Source: Cercozoa sp. M6MM
Lineage: Eukaryota > Endomyxa: Ascetosporea
Reading direction: 5' to 3' (one strand)
Assembly: GCA_040357565.1 (NCBI GenBank)
Contig: JBDODJ010000150.1
Length of the DNA stretch: 26,273 nt
Notes under the pieces: model-generated
The model's database searches: none
Seen by the model: only the letters and a program-made list of their open reading frames with translations
What the model was told of the DNA's origin: nothing
Shown here: positions 1-10,005 of the stretch, one piece after another
Numbering within the stretch: position 1 is the first letter of the stretch
Layout of the letters: each line of letters starts with the position of its first letter
Made by a program: the position numbers and the translations under genes

Positions 1-24
1 TACCCCCCCCCCCCCCGAGTGCAG

Positions 25-2680
25 GTGGCGGCGGCGCGGCGCGTGTGTCGTCGCGCGAGTGCCGAGTTGCCGCTGCCGATGTCTCTGAAACTCGAGTCGC
101 TGCTGCAGCCGGCTTTGTTGGTACTGTCTGTCTGGACACGCAGTAGCCCACCGGTGTAGCCACCTGTGTAGCCACCTGTATGACTAAGTGTGTCGTCATC
201 TACCCGTGTATGTAGGTGAGCAAGAAACGCTACCTGGGCCGACGGTGCCGCCTGGAAGAGGCCGCCACCGACGTCCGCGCGGACGCACTCAACGTCCGCG
301 AGGACGGTCTGCTGCTTAAGGGCGTCGAGGCCGTGCGGCGCGACGGCTGCGTCGCCGCTGCTGAGGGTTGGTTTTACTCCCCCTTCTCTACCCCTTTTAC
401 CCCCCTCTTTACCCCCTCTTTACCCTCCCCTTACTCCTCTCTTTACGCCGCTTTTTACTCCCTATTTACCCCCCTATTTACCCTTCTTTACCCCCGGTAG
501 CCCAGCGATGTGTGGCCGAGTTGTTGTTCGAGACGCGCGATGCGACGTTGGTGCGACGTTTTCTGGAGCAGCAGTGGGCCGCGTTGGAGCAGCATGCCTG
601 TGTGTACCCCGCCCTTTACCCCTACCCCCACCCCTTTCCCTTTACCCTACCTTCCCCCCTTTACCCCAGCGACCTGGACCGACACGCAGTGCCACTGCGC
701 GACCTGATGATCACGCGGCAAGTGAAACTCGGAAAATACAAAAACGACGACACGGCGCCTGCCGTGGCACACCTGGCGTAGTCTTGCTTCCGCGCGGATG
801 TGCTCGCCCACAAATACCACAGATGCTTGTTGTGTGTACTGTCGTAGGAAACGCTTGGCTGCCTACGATGATACACTGGAACCGCAATACAAGGTAGCTG
901 CCCAGGGGAGAGGGTAAACGGGGGAGTAAACGGGGGGAGGTAAACAGGGGGGGGTAAACAGGGGGGTAAACATGTGCCGTGCCTGCCGCAGCAACGCGTG
1001 TCGTTCCTGGTGCCGCAGTCGCACCACGCGACACTCAAGCAGCGCATCGTCGCGGTCGACGAGTTCCTCGGCGTCTTCGACTCGAGGCGGTACTCCATGT
1101 GTCCATCTGTCCCTGTCCATCCGTGCCTGTCCATTTGCCCCTGTCCATCTGTCCCTGTCCATCTGTACCTGTCCGTGTGTCCTCGCACGACAGGAGTAGC
1201 CAGTCGACGCTGACGCCGTCGCGCCGCATCGACGCTGCCTACTACTGCGACGCCGCGCTGAACCGTCCGATCGGTAGTCTCCCTCTTGGCACGTGTCTCA
1301 CTTGGCACGTGTCTCACTTGGCATGTGTCCCACTTGGTCCCACTTGGGGACTGACTGATTGGATGGTGACACGTGGGTTGGCACGTGTGTTGGCACGTGT
1401 GTTGGCACGTGGGTAGGCCGCCTGCTGACGCTGTGCGGTATCCGCGTGGACGAGTGGTTCCGCGCGTACCGCACCGTGCGGCGTCGGCGGCACCGTCAGC
1501 AGGAGCGCCGTGAGTGGCACGTGCCCCTGTGGCGATCACTCGGAGGGCACGTGCGTCGCTCGCTGCGTCACTGCGACCGCTCGGTGCTACTGACACGTGC
1601 GACGGTGCGGCACTTGCTGTCACGACTCAGCGATCAGAGTGATCGTGACGGTGACACTGACGGTTCGGCGATCACTGCCGGTGACATTGACACTGACAGC
1701 GACCTGGAGGACTGCACGTGGCACCGTCTGCACTCGATCACTGACGGTTTCGATCGACTGAGTGATCGCACACTGATCGCTCTGCTGAGGGAAACCGTCG
1801 CAGCTGCGCAGGACGGTGCCGCTGTCGCTGTGTCGCACTGCCAGCTGTGCCACGTGCCAATGCCACGTGTCACTGACGGTGAGACACGTGTCACTGACGG
1901 TGTCACTGACGGTGAGACACGTGTCATTGACGGTGTCACTGACGGTGTCACCGACGGTGCGGCGGTGCACCTGCTGTGCCGCGAGTGTTTGGACACGTGC
2001 GCGCCGTCGCTGCTGCTGGGTGCGACACGTGTGCAGCGTGACACGTGCCGCGACATCGAGTCGCTCGCGCGGCACTGCCTGGCCTGTCGTGGCCGTGCGC
2101 TGCCGTGCCAGAGTCACGAGTGTCTGGGTACAGTGCCACTTGACCACGTGTGACTGGGGTGACTGGGTGACTGGTACCATGTGGAATGGGGACACGTGCG
2201 CAGTGCGGTACGACTGGCCGCGCCTGCAGGAGAAACGCGAGCGACTGCACGTGCTGCGTTCGGTGCTGCAGTCGCATCTCGGCGTCCGCGCGGGCACGCA
2301 CGCCGTCAGTCCGGTGCTGCGCGCGGCGCGTGCGCTGCTGCTGCTGCGGCGGCAGTTGCGACAGGCGCGAGATGTGCTGACCTCGCCTCGGACAGACACG
2401 AGCACTGGCAGCAGTCGCCGTCGGACGCAGTTCGAACGACTGCACTGTGAGGCTATTGGCATGCGTATAGACTCGCTGTTGCAATTGCTGCCGGACCTGC
2501 AACGTCGAGAGGTGACTCAGTCATCTCTCTGGACTAGGTTTAATTTGACTGTGTGTATCGAAGGAAACCAACGACACGAACACGGACTCGGAGGAGAAAC
2601 TGCCACCTGAACTGAGAGCACTCGTGATGCGGGCACTGCGCCGACTCGTGCTGCTGCTGCGCGACTTGTCCCCCCTTTAG
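25..2680 (+). CDS. REV3: DNA polymerase zeta catalytic subunit, C-terminal part (5' end outside window)
   Basis: Catalytic subunit of the translesion polymerase zeta. Exons read by eye: 25-120, 216-366, 501-603, 670-777, 848-893, 992-1089, 1200-1273, 1417-2127, 2204-2511, 2564-2680; they join into 603 codons plus TAG. Residues recognised in order: the B-family palm motif KKRY (from 219), VRRDGC and LLFETRD of the thumb, KLGKYKNDD, RVSFLV, RIDAAYYCDAAL and LCGIRVDEWF, all in the order of human REV3L. The C-terminal domain follows: CysA (CQLC at 1840, then CREC) and CysB (CLAC, C, C at 2083-2123), which in REV3 carries the 4Fe-4S cluster that binds the Pol31/POLD2 subunit. Odd points: CysA is interrupted by about 31 residues of TDG repeats, and about 140 residues follow the last cysteine where human REV3L has about 25. 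The catalytic aspartates lie upstream of the window. Identification is secure; exon edges are inferred. Confidence 0.93.
1274..1416 (+). repeat. REV3 intron made of CACGTG-bearing repeats
   Basis: Intron between the RPIG exon and the LCGIRVDEWF exon. It holds three copies of a GGCACGTGTCTCACTT-like unit (1287-1336) and three of GTTGGCACGTGT (1377-1412), so CACGTG appears six or so times. The intron begins GTAG and ends GGGTAG. It resembles the CACGTG introns in the PSD and HSD genes. Confidence 0.8.
1866..1962 (+). repeat. coding minisatellite (TDG repeats) inside REV3 CysA
   Basis: Tandem variants of CACTGACGGTGTCACTGACG encode about 31 residues of the type VTDGETRVTDG between the two cysteine pairs of CysA. 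No AG acceptor sits at the right place to excise it, so it appears to be translated. A related repeat codes for TDGA/TDGV in the BUB gene at about 23264-23346. Confidence 0.8.
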
Positions 2681-3628
2681 CTCGTTCAGTTGATGTGTCA
2701 ACTCTTAGTTTACTGCATACTGTATCGTATGTAACCACTTTCAGGTTTCAGTTTGTTAGCTTTGTCTGCATGGATGGTCGTGAAATGATGGTAGTTACTA
2801 CGGTTAAGTTGCATCTGGGCATTGCAGTGATCATGACAATTACCACGTGTCCTCCAACCGCAACTTGTCTGCCCGCGGTAAATCCCACGCGTGGATAGTG
2901 CCTTCTTGGTAATTTGTCACGTAATTACCACAAACTAAAGTCTCAACCGTGGTAATTACCATGACGTTACGACGTATTTTAGGCTGTAGTAATACCAGTG
3001 AGCGTAGTAAGTTTAATTTATCGACTGTGCCGGAATTACCATTCAGTACACTATTTTTAGTCACTTCGGGAGCCAGGCAGTTTTGACGAGTCACGATACC
3101 AAGACCATCGCATTCCGCATGTACAGAACTCGCCTTTCACCGTTGCTCGCTCATTCGGTTGTTTGGCGACTCTTGCGACTCGAAAGTCGCGTAATTTTGC
3201 TTCTTTTTCTGACAGGAAACCCATCGCGGAAAGTCGCGATAATTTTATTGATTTTGATTTTGCCTCGAAAAAAACTCGCCATACCCGAAGGTCGATGCGA
3301 TGCGGATGGTAATTACCACGAGCTGGTTTATTCCCCCGTACGACGCGACGTTAATTCTAAAACGGCTCTTAGTGGTAATTACCATCGACGGGCTCGAGTT
3401 GAGGCGTCGCAAGAGAGTGTGAGACATGTGTTTTAACATGTACGAGTCCCACTACTGGTTCTAGCACACTGCTGGGTCCTGCATAGGTCTAACAACACTA
3501 CGACGTTTTGTTATTTTGACGATGTAGAGGCCCATTGAGCGCAAGTACTAGGGGTCCGATCACTATATCAGCGGCCGGTCGGTGGTATCGACTGCTTAAC
3601 ATAAAGCAATTCATTTGGTATGCGCATG
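2681..3628. other. convergent intergenic region REV3 / PSD
   Basis: Stretch between two stop codons facing each other. It is more AT-rich than the genes. I see no convincing exon; the ORFs here have no recognisable family. It carries six AATTACCA motifs, three within the perfect palindrome GGTAATTACC. Two AATAAA signals on the minus strand (3244-3249 and 3327-3332) could serve the PSD 3' end. Confidence 0.6.
2838..3384. promoter_or_regulatory. cluster of GGTAATTACC palindromes
   Basis: AATTACCA occurs at 2838, 2923, 2954, 3034, 3311 and 3377. The full ten-base palindrome GGTAATTACC is at 2951-2960, 3308-3317 and 3374-3383. An eight-base word is expected far less than once in 550 bases, so this looks like a binding-site cluster or an element remnant. 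The TAATTA core resembles homeodomain sites, but no factor can be named. Confidence 0.5.
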
Positions 3629-6600
3629 CTATACACAGTGAGTGTCGGTAGTTGTACCATCGATGTCAACAGCGACATGGTCGGGAGTACTGCCGACCGA
3701 GAGGTCATCGGCGGCGTCGGTGCAGTTGTTGGTCCGCGCGATACTATGGTCAAAGTGCGCGGCACGACTGCTGCCGTTGATGGCAGTGGAACCACTGCCG
3801 AACTGCGTCAGACTCAGTGCCACCGAGTCCTCCGGGTCCTCCTGTGGACATAATTAATCATCATCATTTAAGGGTGCGCCATCTCTCCTCGATTTACACT
3901 TGTGTCCTACGGTACCTGGTCCGAGTCGGCATCCAGTGCGAATTGTCCTTCCTACACGCGTTCGGAGAGGATAAGGAGGGGGTAAACCGGGGGTATATGT
4001 GCAGTACAGGCAGCAACGACTGCAATCGCTCGTCATCGTCTTCTTCCGGAACAACATCGCGCAGGCTGCGTGGCTGTGGGGGGGGGGGGGGTAAAGCGGG
4101 GGGCAAGAGGGAGGGGGAGGGGGTAAAACTACCACAGAGAAGGCATCGCTGCCCAGCGGCAGTTGCGACGATACCGGCGACACTGGCACAGCACGCGCAC
4201 TCTCGTCCTGGTCAGCCTCGTCTGCGCAGCCTTAACCATAAGGTACATGTGTACCTCATACGGTACAACCTGTGTACAGGTACAGTACCCCAGCCTGTGC
4301 CGTCCGGTAGGTCAAGCACGCCGATGCGCTGGCCCATGCGCACGTAGGTCTCAAGGTGCCGCTGCGAGTTGCGCACCAGGTCGGCATCGAAACGCACCAC
4401 GCCCTTGCGGAACACCAGTACGATGGTACTGCAGGAGGGGATAAGAGGATAACAGGAGGGTAGGGGTAGGGGTAGAGGAAGACGAGGCAAAGTCCTACCT
4501 GCCACCAAAGGCGAAGAAGCCGTGCTCATCGCCTCGCTGCAGCACCTCGCCCGGCAGCGACGTCAGCGCCACCGAGCCGACGCAGCATGCGCCGACGGCA
4601 ATGTACAGAAAGTCGTGCCGCTCGGACCGACCCACCTGCATGCCTCATGGTTGTAACCCTTCTTACCCCCGCTCACCCGCTTTATTCCCCTACCACACGC
4701 ATGGGCGTGACGACACGTTTGTTCTCGCTGAGCACGTCAGCGCGGTGCGACCGCACGGCCAGCGGGTTGACGCTGTGGAATCGCGGATCGCGTCCGCTGA
4801 CGTCGCGCGTGTGTCCAACTTGGACGGCTACATCGTAGTTAAGGGGGTAAGGCGGCAGTAAGAGTTTCCAAATCGAGCAAGGATTCGTAAATATACAGGG
4901 ATAGAAAGTAAAAGGATACTGGGTATTTTAATTAAAGGTGTGTATTAATTATGGGTTTTGATTAAGAGAGTGTATTTGATTAAGGGAGTGCATTTGGTTA
5001 AGAGAGATTAAGGGAGTGTACCATCGAGCGGACAGTGGAAGCGGTGGTAGTCCTGCGGTGCCAGTCGGCACAGTACCAGCGACGCCTCCTCCGAGGCCCA
5101 GTCCGCCACCTTAACAAATTAAGGGTGCGTACATCTGTTCTCAAGGGGTACGGACCCCAACTTAAGTGTACCAGAGCCGAGTCGCCCAGCATGCTGGACA
5201 GTGAGAAGCGACGTCCTTTGATCCACAAACGTCGCGCGTCGCTGATCGAGTCGAACACTGTCAGGCGGCAGTCCGCAGGCGACTGGGGGGGGGGGGGGGG
5301 GAAAAGGGGGTAGGGGGGGGGGTAAAGGGGCCAAAAAGCACCACGAGTATGCGCTGCGCGAGCGAGACGGTGCGTCGCCAGCGACCGTCCGAGTCGTCCT
5401 GTCCGGCAGGTGCACGTGCCAGGTAGGTACCGGCCAGATGGCGAGGCACGAGACCGCGCCAGTACCACTCGGTACCACAGGTGCCACTGGTGCCAGTGAG
5501 ATCAATGCAATCATCACCGTCATCATCGTGATCACTCACTGCAGTGACGGTGCCATTCGGATCAACAAGATCCTCCTCACTTACGCCGTGGTACTCCCAC
5601 TGCTCGTTTCCCGTGGCACTTATCGAGCCTGCTCTCCCAGTTGGTAAGAGGGTATAAGGGCAAGAAGGTATAAGGGGCAAGAGGGGGTAAGAGGGGTAGG
5701 TAGTAGGTGGTAGATGGTATGGGGTTGGGGTAAGGGGGGGTAAAACCATGTGCGATGCGGCCTCGCGGCTGCGGCGGCCAGAACTCCTGCGACACCTGCT
5801 GCGCATATGCCTGCCGATCGGTCTGCCCAGTACAGTTCACGCACGTGGAAGGTCAGTCAGTCAGCCACGTGGTCACCCAGTCAGCCACGTGGTCACCCAG
5901 TCAGCCACGTGGTCACCCAGTCAGCCACGTGGTCACCCAGTCAGCCACATGGTCAGAGCGGGTACCACAACAGCAGCAGGCGCCAAACGGAAGCCAAGTC
6001 CTGGCGGCGGACCTGAAGGAAGTAGGGGGGTAAAGGGGTAGAGGGAGTAAGGGAGTAAAGGGGTATAGATGGTAAGGGGAAGGGGTGGGGGTAAAGGGGG
6101 TAGGGATAACCATCAATAGGTCGCGCGCCCTTGCGCAGACGACGGTAGAAAACTGCATCATATGGGGTAAGAGGGTCAAGGTTTAAGGGGTAAAGGTTCA
6201 AGCGGGTCAAGTAAGGGGGGGGGGGAGGTTTAAGGAGTAAGGGTTTAAGGGTAAAGGTTTAAGGGTAAAGGTTTAAGGGTAAAGGTTTAAGGGGATAAGG
6301 GTAAAAGGGATAGGGGGTAAAGACTACAGTCATTGAAGGAGGCGAAGTGATCGACGGAGGCAGCACTGATCTCATTCTGCACTCAAGTCCACGTGTGTAA
6401 GTAATGAACCATGAGATCACTCAGTGCCTTGAGAAACCGTTATCAGTCACCAGTCACTGACACCGTTCCGATCGATCAGGAAAAGGTACCAGTGAGATCT
6501 TGTGGTAGCGCACAAAATTCGCAATGTCACGACGCGACGCCGCGCTGTCGTAGCGCGCGCCGTACTTGTATGTCAGGCGCTTCAGTACCTGCGCACGTGC

Positions 6601-9485
6601 CCACCCAGTCAATCAGTCTACCACGTGGTCACCCACCCAATCATGTGGTCACCCACGTGATCACCCACGTGATAACCCACGTGGCTACACTCTGTCCTTA
6701 TACTGTCCTTGCACAATACCCTGGGCAGTGAAATTCCAACACGCGACTGGTACATCATTCTCTACACGGGGGGGGGGGGGAGGAGGGGGTAAAGCCAGCC
6801 AAAGGGCGGTAAAGGGTCCAAGCCCGGGGGGGGGGGGTAAATACCAACACGAGACGCAAGTAGCCCGGAATCCTCTCGCTGACCAGACGTCCTGTGGCAC
6901 GATCCACCACCTGAGGGAGGGGAAAGGGTAAGGGGAAAGGAAAGGAGAAAAGAGGTAAGGAGGTAAGGGGGCAAGCAGGTAAAAGGGCAAGCGGGTAAGG
7001 GGGTATGAGGGCAAGGGTAAAGACACCACGTACCACAATGAACTGCGGTCGACTGCGCACGTAGTCCTCGGTGCCTTCTGCTCATGGCGGCACGCGGAGA
7101 GGTAGATGGGAAAGGGGGGTAAAGAGGGGGGTAAAGAGGGGGATAAAGAGGGGGGTAAAGCGGCTACCACGGTTGGCCCAGCGGCGCGTGGCGAAGTGCT
7201 CGGCGAGCAGTCCACTGAGCGCCCACTCGTGCTGCGTGCTGGCATCGTAGGCACAGGCCAGTAGGTGCGCCTTGTCCTCGCGTGCCTACAGAATGTGTGG
7301 ACACTCCTTTAATTGTAGCCACTAGTGTAGCCACTAGTGTAGCCACCCAGTAGCCATTTGTGTAGCCATCCCACTGCTTAAAAGGATGTGCCGCACCTGT
7401 CCCGACAGCGGCAGCAGGCAGCACGGACACACTCGAGTCGCCGGTCGCGTCACGAACAGCGCCTCAGCCAGTTCGTCCACCTGGACCTCGTCCTGTACAC
7501 ACAGGTACAAATGGACCGGTACACTCGGATCCACCTTGTCTTTTGTCTGTACCTGTACTGTAGCCAACACACGCTGCGCATCCGCAGGCGCCAGGCACTG
7601 CTGCGCGAACAGCACGAGCGACTCGCGCGACACGCGTTTCTGGGGGGGAGGGGGTAAAGGGAGTAAGGGGGGTAAAGGGGGTAAAAGGGAGGTGAAGCGG
7701 AGGGGTAAAGGAAAAAGGTAGAGAGGGTCAGGGGAAAGAGGTAAAAAGGGGTAGAGGGTAAAGGGGTTAGGGGCAAATATTACTTGTTCGTCAGCATGCA
7801 GGGACAGCAACGATCGCCAGAGCCAATCCTGCCCGCGCGGACCGCATATATACAGGTGTTGATGGACCAATACAGCGGTACAAATGGGCCCGGACAGTAT
7901 AGATGGACCAGTACAGATGGACCAGTATAGATACGCCAGTACAGATACGCCAGTACAGGTGGACATGTTGTAGTACCTCGACAGGACCGGCATTGAAACG
8001 CATCAGCACCAGTTGGACCCTTCTCGTATATATTGCCTTGTCCGCGCGGACACACAAAACGTGATGTGACCTGGTACCTCACTTTGGGCAACATGGCCGC
8101 GTGCCGACCACCTGCGCCGAGGAAGACCCTGAAAGCACAATCGGAGTCATTACCCCCTAGCCCTCTTACCCCCAGGCAGAAAGATCGTACTGTTCCACGT
8201 CGTCATCGCTGCTGCTGTCGGGTGCGTACACCACAGCACCGTCCGATCGCACCCTTCAACACGCGGAGGGAGAGAATAAATGGGGGGGTAAGAGGGGAGC
8301 AAAGAGGGGGGGGGGGTAAGATACATACGCATGACGGTGCCGAGCGACATGGAGCGCTGGTGTTTCATGTCCGCTCCCGACCTGTCCAAATGGACGGTAC
8401 ATCTCGCACAGGAATTCACGTACTGGAGATACTACGTGTCGGACGAACGGACGGCGGCATCTCGTAATTGTAGCCACCTGTACATATGGACGATATTAAC
8501 TGTACAACACAATATGGACTATGCCATCGTACGCATCGAGCACAAACGCGTCTCTCGAAAACGCATCGGTTCCGCCTGGACAAAAATTGCTTCCGCGCGG
8601 ATGCTGACAAATACAACAAAAGCAAATATTTTTACTCGCACGTGTCGCTGCACGTTTCAGCAGTGACTCCAGCGGCACCTACTCGGACAGACAATACAAA
8701 AAACAACAACTAATGCAAAAACAACAACAAAAACAACAACAAAACAAAAAGACTACCTGCACGGCACCGAGCAGTTGGTTAGACCGCGTGCGACGTTTTT
8801 GATACACGGCGATTCTGATCGGCCTGCATCAGAGGAGAAACCGTCATATAAACCGTCATATAAACCGTCAGAGAGATCGTCCCAAACCGTCCCCGAAAGT
8901 TGAATTGTACCATCGCATCTGTTCGGGACGAGTAATCTGAACGCGTGCCTTCTCACTCCTGCGCACGTGGTCACTCAGTCACCCAGTCGGTTGGCACGTG
9001 AGACCACCGTCAGTGGCCCAAGATCATTGTCATGTGGGAGGGTCTGGTATACATACCACAGCGGGAACTTGGACTTAGCACTCACTTGCGTGCGGAAGAC
9101 CTGCGTGCCGAAGGACACAACGGCGAAGCAGCGACGCGCTCGTGGCAGTCGCGGGTCTACACGAAAGTTGTGCCATGGTGCTCGCAAAGCACGGGGGAGG
9201 GGTATACGTACCAGCCTCGATGACATGTGCACACAGCAAGGCGACCTGTGACGGCTGCAGCGACTCGAACTGCTCTGAAGTGATCACAAGCGACTTGGAC
9301 AACGAGGCAGACACTGGCTCCTCCTCGAGAACTTGGTACTCTTCCGTACTCCTGTATTCACAATGACTATCCACACAAGCGTCGGCCAGGATCAGCACAG
9401 AAGGGTACGATCGGTGCCGTGCCAGAAGAATGCAGCATGTCACGATTATGATGATCGCTAATGGCACCAATAGCCACCACAGCAT
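3629..9485 (-). CDS. PSD2: phosphatidylserine decarboxylase, PSD2-like, with membrane anchor and C2 domain
   Basis: Pyruvoyl enzyme converting phosphatidylserine to phosphatidylethanolamine. Confident exons, 5' to 3': 9212-9485, 9086-9156, 8757-8823, 8636-8678, 8170-8253, 8083-8128, 7977-8022, 7784-7828, 7553-7639, 7397-7492, 7168-7285, 7034-7077, 6845-6910, 6720-6761, 6490-6588, 6328-6376, 6111-6152, 5966-6012, 5747-5822, 5342-5628, 5172-5282, 5022-5109, 4694-4827, 4499-4635, 4289-4428, 4133-4230, 4008-4073, 3629-3841. The start is the only Met ahead of the hydrophobic anchor (WWLLVPLAIIIIVTCCILLA). Then come a C2 domain (CFAVVSFGTQVFRTQ, RIAVYQKRRTRSNQLLGAVQ, VPLESLL), a VCPCC zinc-like motif, and the catalytic core: FNDFFYRRLRKGARPID, SPADCRLTVF, LAPQDYHRFH, FHSVNPLAV, GGST self-cleavage site. 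This order matches fungal PSD2. Two extras: about 137 residues between ARPID and SPADCR, and an acidic/Ser-Thr tail of about 130 residues. Exons between 8250 and 9085 are only partly resolved. Confidence 0.93.
4074..4132 (-). repeat. short C-rich intron with 14-base homopolymer
   Basis: PSD intron whose sense strand is GTAG followed by TTTACCCC/CTTTACCCC units and a run of C, ending CACAG. It is representative of many PSD introns of this type (4429-4498, 5283-5341, 5629-5746, 6013-6110, 6762-6844, 6911-7033, 7078-7167, 7640-7783). Confidence 0.8.
5861..5955 (-). repeat. 20-base tandem minisatellite in PSD intron
   Basis: Four perfect copies and one partial copy of TCAGCCACGTGGTCACCCAG (plus strand) fill the intron 5823-5965. 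In the sense of the gene the unit reads GACTGGGTGACCACGTGGCT. The copies are contiguous with no spacers, so this is not a CRISPR array. The unit recurs in degenerate form in other introns here. Confidence 0.95.
6153..6327 (-). repeat. PSD intron of GGGTAAAGGTTTA tandem units
   Basis: On the plus strand this intron is a run of GGGTAAAGGTTTAA-like units (clearest at 6235-6300), so the transcribed strand is TTAAACCTTTACCC. It separates the FASFND and FYRRLRKGARPID exons of PSD. Confidence 0.85.
6589..6719 (-). repeat. PSD intron of CACGTG/GTGACC units
   Basis: In gene sense it starts GTATTG, contains five CACGTG/CACATG boxes within GGGTGACCACGTGG-like units, and ends GGCACGTGCGCAG. The same ending closes introns in REV3 and HSD17B10 and a conserved site in another PSD intron. 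Confidence 0.85.
7286..7396 (-). repeat. PSD intron with GTGTAGCCACTA repeats
   Basis: Three to four copies of AGTGTAGCCACT (plus strand, about 7316-7360). A similar GTGTAGCCACC repeat fills the REV3 intron 121-215, there in the opposite orientation relative to transcription. Confidence 0.8.
7829..7976 (-). repeat. PSD intron of GGTCCATCTGTACTGG units
   Basis: In gene sense it starts GTACTACAAC and consists of repeats such as GGTCCATCTGTACTGG and CGTATCTGTACTGG. It ends GGGCAG. Related units occur in the REV3 intron 1090-1199 and the BUB intron 22382-22455. Confidence 0.85.
8836..8881. repeat. ACCGTCATATAA triplicate
   Basis: Three adjacent copies of an ACCGTCATATAA unit within the N-terminal C2 region of the PSD gene. 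I place it in an intron, but exon borders here are uncertain. Confidence 0.6.
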
Positions 9486-10005
9486 GAGTTCCTCTATGTA
9501 TGTGCGCGTCTATACGAAAGGAACCCTTGAAACCCACTGTGTCACACTTCTGGCTGCGCGCAAAAGCGGAGCACCACCTTTTTAATGAGACTCGAGATTC
9601 TTCCTTTTACTCCCGTTTAGCGCACTGTTTACCGAGCTCACACACCGAACAAAGCTGCAAGCACGCCTCTGTGCTGCTTGCTGACGTGTGAGATCGATTG
9701 TGCGTACGCAGATCTATTGATCGAGTTTCTTTTATTATTTTTGTGGGTCACAGCCCTTGAGCCTCCCGCGACCACAGTCACCACAGTCACCCCGCAACCG
9801 ACTCGACAGTTAACGTACAAAGTGGTAGTTCTCTCCGGGTCTCGAGATGGCGCAATGTAAATTATCTCTATACACACGGTACAAAGCGACAACAACGATC
9901 GATATCTATACCCCAAGAATAAAACTAGCTTCACAACTACAAGGCCAGACGGACAGTAAGCGAGTGCACGTGCGTGAGAATACTACATATGTGTAATCAA
10001 CACTA
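9486..10005. promoter_or_regulatory. divergent upstream region of PSD and SEC15
   Basis: About 520 bases between the two start codons on opposite strands. No coding exon is recognisable. It must hold the promoters and 5' leaders of both genes. I see no clear TATA box or repeated motif. Confidence 0.5.

Noticed and set aside
661-1623. 320-codon minus-strand ORF across REV3
   Set aside because: It runs through both exons and introns of REV3 on the opposite strand and has no family signature; the REV3 frame explains the conserved residues.
1620-2462. 280-codon minus-strand ORF opposite the REV3 C-terminal exon
   Set aside because: Antisense of a GC-rich coding exon; the plus strand shows the CysA and CysB motifs.
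3083-3436. 117-codon ORF in the REV3/PSD intergenic region
   Set aside because: No recognisable motif, crosses the palindrome cluster, and has no matching splice context.
5861-5955. Possible CRISPR-like array
   Set aside because: Copies are directly contiguous with no spacers, sit inside a eukaryotic intron, and have no cas genes nearby.
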